Assembly (NCBI RefSeq): GCF_029873635.1
Contig: NC_080424.1
Coordinates: 613,501-677,500, forward strand
Reading direction: 5' to 3'
Origin: Malania oleifera
Lineage: Eukaryota; Streptophyta; Magnoliopsida; Santalales; Ximeniaceae
DNA: 64,000 bases
Shown here: in pieces, positions 37,101-49,400 of the stretch
Position numbering within the stretch: position 1 is the first letter of the stretch
How the letters are laid out: each line of letters opens with the position of its first letter
The notes under the pieces: model-generated
What the model saw: only the letters and a program-made list of their open reading frames with translations
Database searches by the model: none
What the model was told of the DNA's origin: nothing
Program-made: the position numbers and the translations under genes

Positions 37101-40100
37101 GACATGGTTGCTTGGTACTACTTGAAGCACCAAAGTTACAACGTCAATCTGGCCAGGATGAAGGGCTTTCTTATTTCAACATTTTCTAACCTATTAGCAG
37201 AGCCACATGGATAACCACCTCAGTGAACACATGATCACCATATTCCTCTATTGGCAGTTAGTGTCCCTACTAATGTCCATCCTTATAGCTATCCTTATTT
37301 TCAGAAAGCAAAAATAGAAAACGATAGTGAAATAAATGTTAGATGCGGGCATAATTCATCCAAGTGTTAGTCCATGTTCCTTTTGTGTCTTATTGGTGAA
37401 GAAGAAGGATGGCTATTGGAGGATATGTGTTGATTATCAAGCACTTAGCAAGAACACTATGAAGGATAAATATCCTATCCCTATTGTGGATGAATTGTTA
37501 GATGAGTTCGGAGGTGCCCAACAATTCACCAAACTCGACTTGAGATCAGGCTATCACTAGATTCGGGTACACAAGGATAACATTCAGAAGATTGCATTTA
37601 GAACTCATGATGGCCATTATGAGTTGTTGGTTATGCCTTTTGGGTTAACAAATGCGCCTTTGACCTTCCATAGTCTCATGAATGACATTTTCCGACCTTA
37701 CCTACGTAAGTTTGTTCTCATATTTTTTTATGATATCTTGATATATAGCTCATCTTTTGAAGATCATTTGTGAATTGTAGTCACCACTCTTTGTGAACAT
37801 CATCTATTTGTCAAGAAATCTAAATGCAGTTTTACTCAATCACATGTGGAATACCTTAGGCATTTTGTTTCCCAAGTAGTGCCTCCTCTTATATGATAAG
37901 TAGCCATAATTTATTTTCATCCTTAAAACATTGCTTTATGCTCAAAGATTACTCTTGCTGATGGTTTGGTTACGCCAATTGCTGATCGTGGCAATATTTT
38001 TTTTGTTACCTTCTGTCCCTCTTTCCTTTGTGTTTTATGTGCTTAAATTTCCATTGCCCATTATCAATTAGTCAGTTAACTAAATATTATAACTACTTTC
38101 AACCTTCTTTCTTTCTTATTGTGTTATATTGGATCTAGATGAAGAAGAGGTGGAGGGCTTGAGAAGAATGATTTGTACTCTCTTGATGGTGGTGGAGGTA
38201 GATCCTATTCTGGTCATAAGTTTCTTCAATTTCAACTCATGGAATTTCTCTTGATCATTGGATTATTCATCCTTTAACTACTTTGCGACCTTCTTTCCTT
38301 CTCATTGTGTTATATTGGATCTAGATGAAGAAGAGGTGGAGGGCTTGAGAAGGATGACCTATACTATCTCGATGCTGGTGGAGGTAGATCCTATTTTGGT
38401 CATACGTTTCTCCAATTTCAACTCATGGAATTTCTCTTGATCATTGTTTTATTCATCCTTTCAAAAGCTACTACAAATTTTTTCTATGTTCAAGTATTTT
38501 TCTTTGTTTGAAGTGTTCTATATGTTAGGTAGGAAAGGACATTAGGATATCTTTATAGTTTAAAGTCAAGTCTCATAGTAACTCATTGTTTTCTTTTATT
38601 CATTTAGATATGTAAAATCAAAAATTTAACTTGTCATAAATATTTGCGTACTTTGTGGACGATTTTTCGCATATGACCTGGATTTATTTTTTAAAATATT
38701 ACTCAATTCTACCAAAATATAAAAACTTATTTTGACGTCAGCATTCAAAATTTTTGGTTTGATAATGCATTGGAATATGTTCAAACCGAGCTTTAGTCTT
38801 TTTTCTTGTCTAAAGAGATTATTCATCAAACATCATGTGTACATACCCCTTAGCAAAATAGAGTAGCTAAACAAAAAAATAAACATTTATATGACATATC
38901 ACAGTCTCTACTCTTTCATATGCATGTTCCTAAAACCTTTTGGATTGATGCTGCTTATAGCTTATTTTTGCTTAAGGGGATGCCCTCCAGTGTTCTAGAA
39001 TGGTGAGCTCCCTTCTTCGTTGTGTGCACTAAAACATCCATGTCTTGTGTTGTGCCTTGTGTCATTGGGTGCACATGTTTTGTTCATGTTTGACATGTTG
39101 ACTAGAACAAGTTCTTTTCTTGTGTTATGGTCCCCACACTTGAAGGAAATGTGGTGGTGCAAATGTTACCTTTTTCTTGGGACACCTTATCTCTATAGTG
39201 TCGGGTCTTTGTTGGATGAATCTTTTTTGAGTCCAACAATTTAGGCCCCTCTTATGTGTTGCCTTCTGTTCCTACCCTTCCCTCCGGAGAAACTCCAACT
39301 CTTTGGAGTCCATCACTTACTGACCTAAAGAAACAATTGAGGTTTTATGAATGATGGAAAGCAAGCACAAACATAACTATGGCCATGAAGCCGGCTATTC
39401 TCCCCTTTTATATCAACTTCTGGTTCTGAAGTCAATTGCTCAATGGGAAGGCACCCGAACATGTACCCAAGCAGTCTTTAGCTGCTTATCTATTGCTTAT
39501 TATGTTTTAGTTACTCACCTCCTAGTCCTACACATTTTTTTTGCCTTGTTTATTTCCTTTGTTTGTATCCCTTCCTTATATATTGAAGCGTGTGCTAACC
39601 TTGGGTGGAAGCATGGTAAATTTCCGCGAAATTGTTGAAATTTCCGTTAGAATTTCCGATTTCCTTCACCCTAAAAATTGAAATGGCAGTCAATTTCCGT
39701 CTTGCATAATTTCTGTCGAAATTTCAACAAATCATTCGAAATTTATCAAAATCTCGATATTTTAGCGAAACTTGTCGAAATTTGAACTATACAATGAAAT
39801 TTCCTCGAAATTCAAATGAGGAATTTAGGAGTGAAATGAAATTTCTTTTTTAATTTATTTTATTTATTTTTATCGAAATAAATGATTATTACAAGTGTTT
39901 TTGAAATTATATGAAAAAATAAACTTACAACAACATTTTATTTAACCATTCATTACTAAATTATCATTATTTGTATAATAAATAATATTTAAATGATTTA
40001 TGAATTTAATTTATATTAACTGATTCACTAAATATGTTTAATGTACATTATCTTACAAATATGTTTGACGCGCATATTATATTACAACTTCTCTACCTTA

Positions 40101-43100
40101 TACATAGCATAGATGTATTTACTTGTAATATATTAGTCCTAAAACATACATTATTATGTCTATTAATCATTTCTAAAGCTTCATAAAATAATTCCATGTT
40201 TTACTATTGATTTCCATTATTTTTTCAAGTCGAAATCAAAATTGACATCGAAATCGAAATTTCCGTTGAAATTTTCGAACTTTTGGAGCTTCAAAATTTG
40301 AGTTGAACTAGAAATTTAAGACCTTGGGTGGAAGCATGCAATGAATGTAAAAATAGGTGTGTTGACCACTTGAGGGATTAGGCTTTGGTGGATCTTCCCC
40401 CTCGTAAAGAGTTGGTTAGGTGGTGTCTACACTGCCAAATATCTTCTTGGCTCCATCAAATGACTTAAGGCTCGATAATTTGCGAAGAGCTCCACCCAAA
40501 CATATGGTTTGAATTATTTTGAAACCTTCTCTTTTCCTATTGCTCATCTAAGTTTTGTTTGTGTATTGATCTTGTTGGCAGTTATATTGGCCCTCGTACT
40601 AGTTGGATGTGAAGATTGCCTTCTTATGGAGGTATGTTGGAAGAGGTTTACATGGAACAACCTCCCGGGTATGTTGCTTAGGGGGAGGATGGTAAGATAA
40701 GTAAGTTGCATAAGGCTATTCACAGTCTTAAGCAGTCTCCCAGAGCCTGGTTTGACAAATTTGGCAGGCTGATCTTTGTATTTGGTTTTATCCCTACTCT
40801 TATCATTTTGGCCCTTGTCCATAAAAAGGAGATAGGTGTGGTACTTCTAGTGACTAGTGGTTTATGTTGATAATACTATCAGTGCAGTGCCCAGGGCACA
40901 ATTATCGATGCCAAGCAGCGACTTCAAGAAAAATTTCAAATCAAGGACTTGGACACTCTGCATTAATTTCTTGGTATTGAGATTGTATGATGTAAGAAAT
41001 GGCTGAATCCATCTAAGCGAAAATATGCTGCAGACTTGCTAGGTAAGACTTATATCTTGGGAGGATGCTCCTATTAATGCCAATGTTAAGTTGTCAAGGT
41101 ATGTTGGACCGGTCTGTGAAAACGCATGTCAATGTAGGTAGTTGGATGGCAAATTGATTTACTTGTTTGTCACTAGACTTGACATATTCTTTGCTGTGGG
41201 GTTCGTGAGTGAGTTTATGGATTGGGATGCTCTTTGTAGGAGTCCGCAGCATCTCAAAGGCTTTCCTAGCAAAGCTTTGGCATGTAAATACAATAGTAAT
41301 TATGAGATCATGGGATACTTCGGTGCAGATTAGCCTGGCTCAGTTAATGGTTGAAGATCTACTATTGGATACTGTACTATTGTGGGAGGTAATCTTGTTA
41401 CTGAGTGTAGGTGGAAATTGGCTGCTAGGTCTACTCAAGCAGAATACAGAGCTACGGCTCATAGTGTGAGTGAGCTTATGTTGTTGAATTCTCCTATTTT
41501 AGAGATGGGGAAACAAAGCTTAAAGATATGTTTTGTGATAATCAAACTGCTATTTATATTTCTAGTAAGCCAATGTTTCATGAAGGACAACCACATTGAT
41601 GTAGACCCTCATTTTGTCAGGGATGTTGTGTTGAAGAAGGTTGCAGGGATCCAATGTGAAATCTATGAATTCGTGGGATGATGTTTTCATGAAGGCTTTA
41701 TTTAAGCCTGCTTTGTGTAATGGTTGTAACAAGCTGGGGTTTGGTATTATTTATACAACTCCGGCTTGAGGGGGTAAGTGCTGTATTTTCTTCATAGAAT
41801 CTTCAACCTGTCTTAGTTTTTTACGACAAATACAAAAAGTTCAATAATGAAAAGTACAAGCATTTCTCTAACAAATGCATCCAAAAAATAGAAGAAGATG
41901 CACATCTCCCGAAACCTCTAAAAAGAAATTAGCACAAAAACCTCCAAAGAACTAAGGCACGCCTAATGCTTCCCAAACAAACTAAAAAGCTGGTTCCCCA
42001 AAATGAAGGCCACACAGTAATGAACAAGGATATGACTGAGTCTCTCCACTGTCATAACACATCACACATGTTAGGAGAGCCATATAGGGTCTTACTTCCA
42101 ATAGGTTGTCGGCATTAACTCCATTGAGGATGGCCATCTGCACAAAATCCTGAACCTTCAAAGGAATCTTTGCTTTACAGAAATTATTGACTAGAATGAA
42201 AAGAGTGAATCATTTAAGAGTTGAAATATTTGTTCTTACATAGTTTTGCTTCCTAACACTTTGTTCCATCTTTCTGTGGTAATTGGTGAGTGGCGGGCTC
42301 ATCTTCAAGCTCTGATGAGTTATTCAAAAAATTCTAGGGGTTTTGGTAAGGGTAAGGAGAAGAAAATTGTGTGGAGACGTGCAATATTTGTTGTAATTTG
42401 TGTCTGGTGCAAGATGCAAACTTCCTTTGATCAGTATTCAGTATGTTTGCTTTTCTTATGGGAAAATTATGTTTTTTCTGGCTTCTTTGTATAGTTCTTC
42501 TTTGGGGACTTTTAAGGGAGTATCATTAACAGATATTGGTGAGATTGGTTACTGGAAGGCTATTTTTACATTTTATTTTATTTTATTTTTTCTCTTGCTT
42601 TATTTTTTCTTGTTAAGAGGATCCTTGCCCTCCTCTGTAGTCCTGCTTTCTCTTTTCAAGAAGTTCTTCTTTTCTAGAAAACATTATTAAGTTATTTTAC
42701 CCTTAATAAGGGCGGGGATCAACAGTAAAGCCGCATACACTGTGATGACCGTCCCCCTAGTCTTGGAGCAGGGAGCCTTGTGGCCTGGGGATGTGCCTTT
42801 TTTTTTTTTCAAATCCTTAATTCTCAAAGGAGATGTATCTTTCCTCCCTCTCCCCCCCCCGCCCCCCCCCTTTTTTTTTTGAAGAAAATGGCCATTTGAT
42901 AAAATTAAGCATTGATGGACTGCTGATCATTAAAACAAACTCTATGTTTGTCAATGGGTCAACAAATAATTAAGAGGACATTAATTGAGGGAATAATTTC
43001 TTATTGATTCAGAGATACAGAATATTAAGTCCAATCAAACATTTCTGGCTCAATGAATTGGTACACAATTAGGAGACCAACTTGTTAAAGAGGCAATAAA

Positions 43101-43431
43101 GGGTAGTAAGCACCCCTGAAGTTGACCATTAAAATGTTGAAAGAGGGCATGAAGAAGGTGAAAATGGTTAAAGGTGAAATAAGTGGGTTGTTTGAGGTTG
43201 GTAGGGATATGGGGGTAGCTGGTGTTAGTACATTTAGTTCTTCAAATTATTTTCTTAGTCCTTGAATAAAAAAAATCTTTTATTATAGTTTGTTTTTTTG
43301 GGAGATAATAGGAAGGTTTTGGCAAATTTTTCATTGGAGTGATCATCCCACTTTTCTCACTAAATCAAAAAGAGAAAGTGTTTGGGTCATCTGATTATGT
43401 ATCTTTGTCCGTCTGTTTGTTTGTTTGACTG

Positions 43432-43463
<32 letters not shown>

Positions 43464-46400
43464 TCATTTTTCATTTTTTACACTCTAACGTAAAGTTATT
43501 GCCATTGTTCACTAAATACTTAAAATTAAGATATTCTTTGTTCTATGTTCTATCACCTTCCCTTCCTTCACTCCTTTTCTCAATCCAGCTTGCTGAGAAA
43601 GAGTTGCAGAAAATCAATGCCTTCAAAGCTCCTCGTGAAAAGCTTCTCTGCATTATGAACTGTTGCAGGGTCATCAACAATTTGCTGCTTAATGCGTCAA
43701 TGTCCGAAAATCTTGTATTAGCAGGAGCCGATGACTTTCTTCCGGTTTTAATATATGTTACAATCAAGGCAAGCTCTCATTGGTAATAAATCATTGTGCC
43801 TAGCATGATCTTTCAAAACTCACTAGTTTCTATGTTTTATTTTTTAACTAATCATGTAGTGGAATCCTGCGTGGCCATTATAAAAATCTTATTGTTTGTG
43901 TGCTTTGGCAGATCTGGTTTCAGCTTCATATAGATTCCTTAACTGTCATTTTAATTTTGATAAACAAAATATTATATTGAAGGAACAGAAGGAGTACAAC
44001 AAAGAGGAAAGCTAAACAAATGGAGAGTAATTACAAGACAATTTTAATAAAGTAACACCAACCAATCTCACTGTAAATCTTCTAAAGAAAGACGGAAGAA
44101 GAATCCATTAGCTGAACACCAAAGGGAAGCAATGAACACCACTCTGCTCCAAAGCTTGCTAAGGGAAGTGGCTACACCTTAAGATTCTAAAAGAATACAC
44201 CAAATGATAGCCACAACAGCACAATGCCATAACCAAAACCCCTGAGCATAGTAATACAAAAACTCGCCAAAGAGGGGCACACCCATTTCTCCAAAGATCC
44301 CAAACAAGATATTTCAAAGAACCCAACGAAAAGGACAAAGAAATGCATTAGATAACGAAATAAATAAGTAGGCAGAGTTTGCCAAGCACATGCCACTTCA
44401 TTGCCCATTAGCTAGAAGCTCTTGGGAACTGGTGTGTGTAGCTTTTTGGTGGCACTGAGTGGGTTCAATGTAACTCATTAAGAAAGGAGGGAGGGAGGGA
44501 GAAAAGTGGTCGCTTAACATGGTATCATAGCTATAGTTGCCAGGAGGTCCCAGGTTCTAGTCTTGTTGCTGTGTTTCTGTTGGTCCAATATATGGCACCC
44601 AAGAAAGGGTGGGGGGGGGGGGGGGTTTAATTGGGTGTTTTAACATTTTTAAAAATATAAACAACCAAAAGAATATTGCAGTAGAAAATTTTAGACACAA
44701 TCACAAATAGAAGCACAACTAATTTATAGTGGTTCAGTCAACCTTGTCCTACATCCTCTCCTCATGCAACAACTTGAGATTTCACTATCTGTTAATATTT
44801 CGAGTGCAGTGCACAAACTTATTAAGAGATTAGAAATGATAACACGGTAACAATAAGAAATAACAAACTCTCAGGCTTTTATCTTTGTTCATCTAAATAA
44901 GCTATTAAAGACTCGGGTGAACTAAGAGAAAGCTAATGTTTTCAGTCTATATAAGAATCAAAAGATAAATAAGCTACAACACACCATTCTCAAATCCAAA
45001 AAGTCGATGGAACAGGGAAGCTTCTTGAATAAGTGAGCACTGGTTCAATGTATGAAAGATCTAAGGAGCTTTAAAGGGCATGACATAGTTGAGGTTCTCA
45101 AGTGCAGCTCGAGTGTTTTTCAACTCAGAATTTAGTCTTTTTCTTGCTCAATCAAATGATTCTATTTCTTTTGAGACTTCTCAAACATATATAGAAAATG
45201 CTTAGAAAATAATCGTTGAGATTACTAGCTACCTATCATAAACACTTAGAGACAAATTTAATTTGAATTTGATTTATGGAGGCTTAAGAGGCAGCACATG
45301 GTGCATAATTATCTTGAATAATTTTGTTACAAGAAATAATTTCTCATTTATAAGACATTTGTTGAGCTCAAAGTCAACTTTCATAAAAATATTGAGAGCG
45401 TCAATATGTTCTGGTAAAACAGTCAGAACAACTACCTTAAGATATAAAACTTGTTGAAGTGCTAATCAATAATCATTGTAACATTGATTTAATCAATTTA
45501 AAAAAAATCAGACTTATGTTCAAGCTTAGATAATTAAAAGGCATACTTTTCAGTAATATATAAGTACAGAATTTGTGCTGAAATTGTGTCTAATGGATGG
45601 TATGACACGTCTATCAAAAAAGACTTATAATAGATGTCTACTAAGAATAGTATGCATCTATTGGGACTATCGAGTATCGAGGACATGCAACAAATGCACA
45701 GGCTGCATTCTTTTGGAGGCATTATGCGTCTAAAGTAGGTATGCAGTGTCTAATGATAGACATATAACAGACTCACTTCCAGCATCTGTTGGAGTCACTA
45801 TGCGTCTATTGGTGGATATGGTGCTTCTAATGAACACCTTTTTATGCATTCAATATTACTCAAAACAAATGATTATTTTTCATGTTTGGTGTTTTGGAAA
45901 TCGTCAAAGTTCACTTATCTGATAAGCACACACACAACTCCTAACAGTTTTTTGTGTGGTGGTTACAAGTCATCTTGTTCACTTTAATGGTTGTTATTCA
46001 TCATTTGTTTATCTCTCCACGTGCTATCGAGCTACACATATAGGGGAATGTTAAAGCTTTATATACATAGCTGGCCCACAACATAACTTAAGCTTTTAGG
46101 TAAAGTGGTAGTCTAATAGAGGAGAACAAGGGGATTCGAGGTATTGATGTAAGGACACTCTTATTGGTTATTGCTCACCTTGCTTGGATGATTACAAATG
46201 CGGTCCTTACTTTTATTTATATTTTATACTACTTTTCCTCAACCAATGACAAAGATTTATTTCATTCTTCAATTTACCATGAGCAAATAGAGTTCTCCTT
46301 GAAAATATTTACTTCTTGCCTAAATGTTTACAATTGTTACAATTCTCTAGATCCTTCCACCAAGAAGCATGTGAAGACTCTGGAGCAGAACCATATAATC

Positions 46401-49400
46401 ATCCATGCAATGCCTATGTATGCATCCACATGGAGCCTTGTAAGTGAAAGTTAGTTGGTTGTGACATTCTCTCCCACCTACTTTGTCTGCGTCTTCATCA
46501 TAGCTTCTCCTTGGAGCTTGGTTATGTCACCCTTGAATTTTCACAATGAGTATTGATGATTCCAACTTACTTCATTATTGGGCTTTCCCTTCTATTTCAC
46601 CAAGTATTTTGTATAGCTTGGTATGGTCGTTGGTCTCTGAATGACTTAACAAATAAGGATGCAATCTTGGTCTTAAATTTCTAGAAAATTGTCAAAATTC
46701 CCTCCCAAAATTTTACTTTCCACCACCCTCGAGATTAAAATGGTAGTCAATTTTTGTCTTACAAATTTCCGTAAAAATTTCCATGTACCAACTGAAATTT
46801 ATCAAAATATCAAAGTTTCAGAAAAATTTGTCACAATTGAACTATGAAATAAAATTTCCTTGAAATTAAAATTCCTTAATCGAAACCCAAATTGAAATTT
46901 CTCTCTTAATTAATTTTCCTTTTTTAAATGAAAGATAAATTATTTGAGGAAATTGCCCACAATTGTATAAATTGACAGAAAATGATTTGTGTAGCCAATC
47001 CCACCTAGTGAGACTTAAGACTTGGTTTGTTGTTTTTATTGTTTTATTGAAACTAAAGATTCTTACAAGAAGGATATGAATGATAACTTTTAGGAATGAT
47101 AACTTTTAGGTTTTTGAAAAAAAAAAAAAAAGTTAGATATAGCTTCCACATTTTATTTGATCATTGATATCTAAATTTTCTATGCTTGCATAATAAAAAA
47201 TATTTAACTAATTTATGAATATCATTTATATTAATTGAACATGTTTAATGCATTGCACCTTATACATCATATGTGTCAGTGATGTATTTTATTCAAATAA
47301 TATGTTAGTTCTAAATCTTGCATTATTATGTTTATTAATAATTTCTAATGCTTCATAAAATAATTCCATGCTTTACTTGTAACTTCCATCATTTTCTAAA
47401 AATAGAAATCAAAATTGACATCGATATCAAAATTTCCATTGATATTTTTGGCAGCATCAAACTTTTTGTTTAAATCGAAATTTAAGACCTAGGATGCAAT
47501 CCACCTTCTTGTTATAAGCAGTGGGATCTCTCTTTGAATACCCTCAGCTTGGGTCTTATTTGTCGGCATGAGATGTCTAGAATAGGTTCATATGTAAAAT
47601 GTAATGGATTCTTAGTTTTGGAGATAGCTTCATTTGGTAGGTCATCTTGGCAACTTATTTGATGATTGGGGAAGGTGTTTCATACCTCCTCATTCACCTT
47701 TTGTTTAACTTCTTGAATACTCATAGTATCGAAGTATTGTTCAAGCTTTCAAGGCTCTATAAGAAATTATTAAGATCCTTTGCCTTTTGAGCCACCATAG
47801 GTTTTGGGTTAACTTTAGACATGATGTGAGTAATAATCATACCTTGGATTACCACCATTTTACAAAGGGATCAATCTGCCTTGATCTCCTTGATTTCTTC
47901 CTTCATAGTAGCAAGGTTGGCATAAGTTGCTTCTTCAAGGCACCAAGTTAGCTCTTCAATTAGTCCACCTTAGAGTTAAGGAGCTTCCATGGAAACCATG
48001 ATGCTTAGTGAGATTCTCATTTTTTCACTTGCTAGTATCCTTCTCCTGCCTATGATGTTGCCCTACATTTGTGATACTTGAGTTGAACATCCTGCCTAAT
48101 CACGTCACCATATGTCATGAGCCAAGCTTGTTCAGAGCATTATGCTTACCTATGACCACTTGCCTTGTCTATGTGGGGTGGGTAATCATCATGTCAATGG
48201 CATTATAGGGTTTATTCATTGAGTGTATTTATGCCTTTGTGCAAAATGAGAGTATGACTCCTTGGTCAGCTTTATGTTTCTTAGTGCTAGAACTTAATTT
48301 ACAAAGAGTGCAAGACTTGCCTACTGCATAGGCTGCCGCAGAATGCTTGCTTGATTGATTATGCTGCAGAGAGTTCCACATTGTCTAAAGAGAGTGGCAT
48401 GGGTGGAAACATTAGAAAGTCTTTCAAGAAGGGCAAACCTAAAAGTGGGGGAGCCGACACCATGGCCTCAACTTCAAAGGAAGCTTCATCGTCTCGGTCT
48501 TTCAATGCATCCAGTGGTAAGGGTAAGATGACATGATTCTTATGTCGAGGCCTTCAAAGAGTTGCTGATTGCCTTCGCAAAATCATTGACTTAATACTTT
48601 GAAGCTTCCATTGTTGAAGGGGCACAAGGAGATGATGTGGATGAGGAGGAAACCCCAAGGATGGGTGCAATGCGGTTACTCAACACGTTGGGGAGGCAAA
48701 CAAAGGAACCAGAAGTTACTTAAGCGACATGGTTAATGTTTGTGGATCTGTGGATCAATAGGAAGAGCACCCATGCTATAGTGGATATTGGGGCTAGTCA
48801 TAACTTTGCCTCATAGGATGAAACGTAGAGACTCAACTTGAACTTGGAGAAGCACTCAGGACACATGAAAGCGGTTAACTTTGCACCTCAACCTACTTTG
48901 GGAGTAGACAAACAAGTGATTGTGAAGCTTGGGTAGTGGGTGGGACATGTGAAATTCGTAGTCATGCCAATGTTTGATTTCTAATTGATACTTGGAATGG
49001 GTTTCTTAAGGGAGACTATGGTGGTAGCAATGCCGTTTGCTAGTTACCTTTGTTTGATAGGAGACCATCCTTGCCTGGTGCATGCCGTTGCGAAGAAGGG
49101 GACAATGAGAAGTTTCTTTCAGCCACACAACTCAAGAAAGGGTTGAGAAGGGTGAGCAGAAAATACCATCCTTGCTTGGTGCATGCCATTATGAAGAAGG
49201 GGACGGCGAGAAGTTTCTCTTAGCCACACAACTCAAGAAAGGGTTGAGAAGGGTGAGCAAAAATTATTGCCACATTGGTGGTAGATGAATAAGTACGCCC
49301 AGAGCAGGTGCCTATCGCCATCCAAGATGTGTTCGATGTGTATAAAGTTGTGACGATGGGCAAGATACCTTACAACTTGCCTCCACGACATGGTGTGGAG

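Larger units (their letters stand above)
32901..37876 (+). mobile_element. 5' half of a Ty3/gypsy element, split by a solo LTR
   Basis: A probable 5' LTR (32901-33304, TGTTAGGATT ... CCTTATCA) is followed by a primer-like TGGTATCAGAG. Then come gag (33391-33737 and 36031-36540), protease (36605-36838) and RT (37336-37876). The element stops in the RT where copia sequence begins, and no RNase H, integrase or 3' LTR remains. The inserted solo LTR occupies 33738-36030. All frames carry stops. Confidence 0.8.
37877..41775 (+). mobile_element. Degenerate copia element carrying a TIR element
   Basis: It is related throughout to the copia at 27600-30640. It holds a protease-to-pre-integrase stretch (37877-38520), integrase remnants with VFGCTCFVH-like sequence (38600-39250), an RT start (40330-40780) and an RT middle, then RNase [18 protein letters not shown] (about 41430-41480) and [16 protein letters not shown]. 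It finishes with a polypurine tract CTTGAGGGGG near 41766-41775. A 186-bp tandem duplication lies at 38092-38463, and a 708-bp element is inserted at 39616-40323. No LTR recognised. Confidence 0.78.

Noticed and set aside
43775-43786. Canonical GT donor at 43783 for exon 4
   Set aside because: It would insert ASSHW between VTIK and ANPPQ and disturb the conserved order; the GC donor fits exactly.
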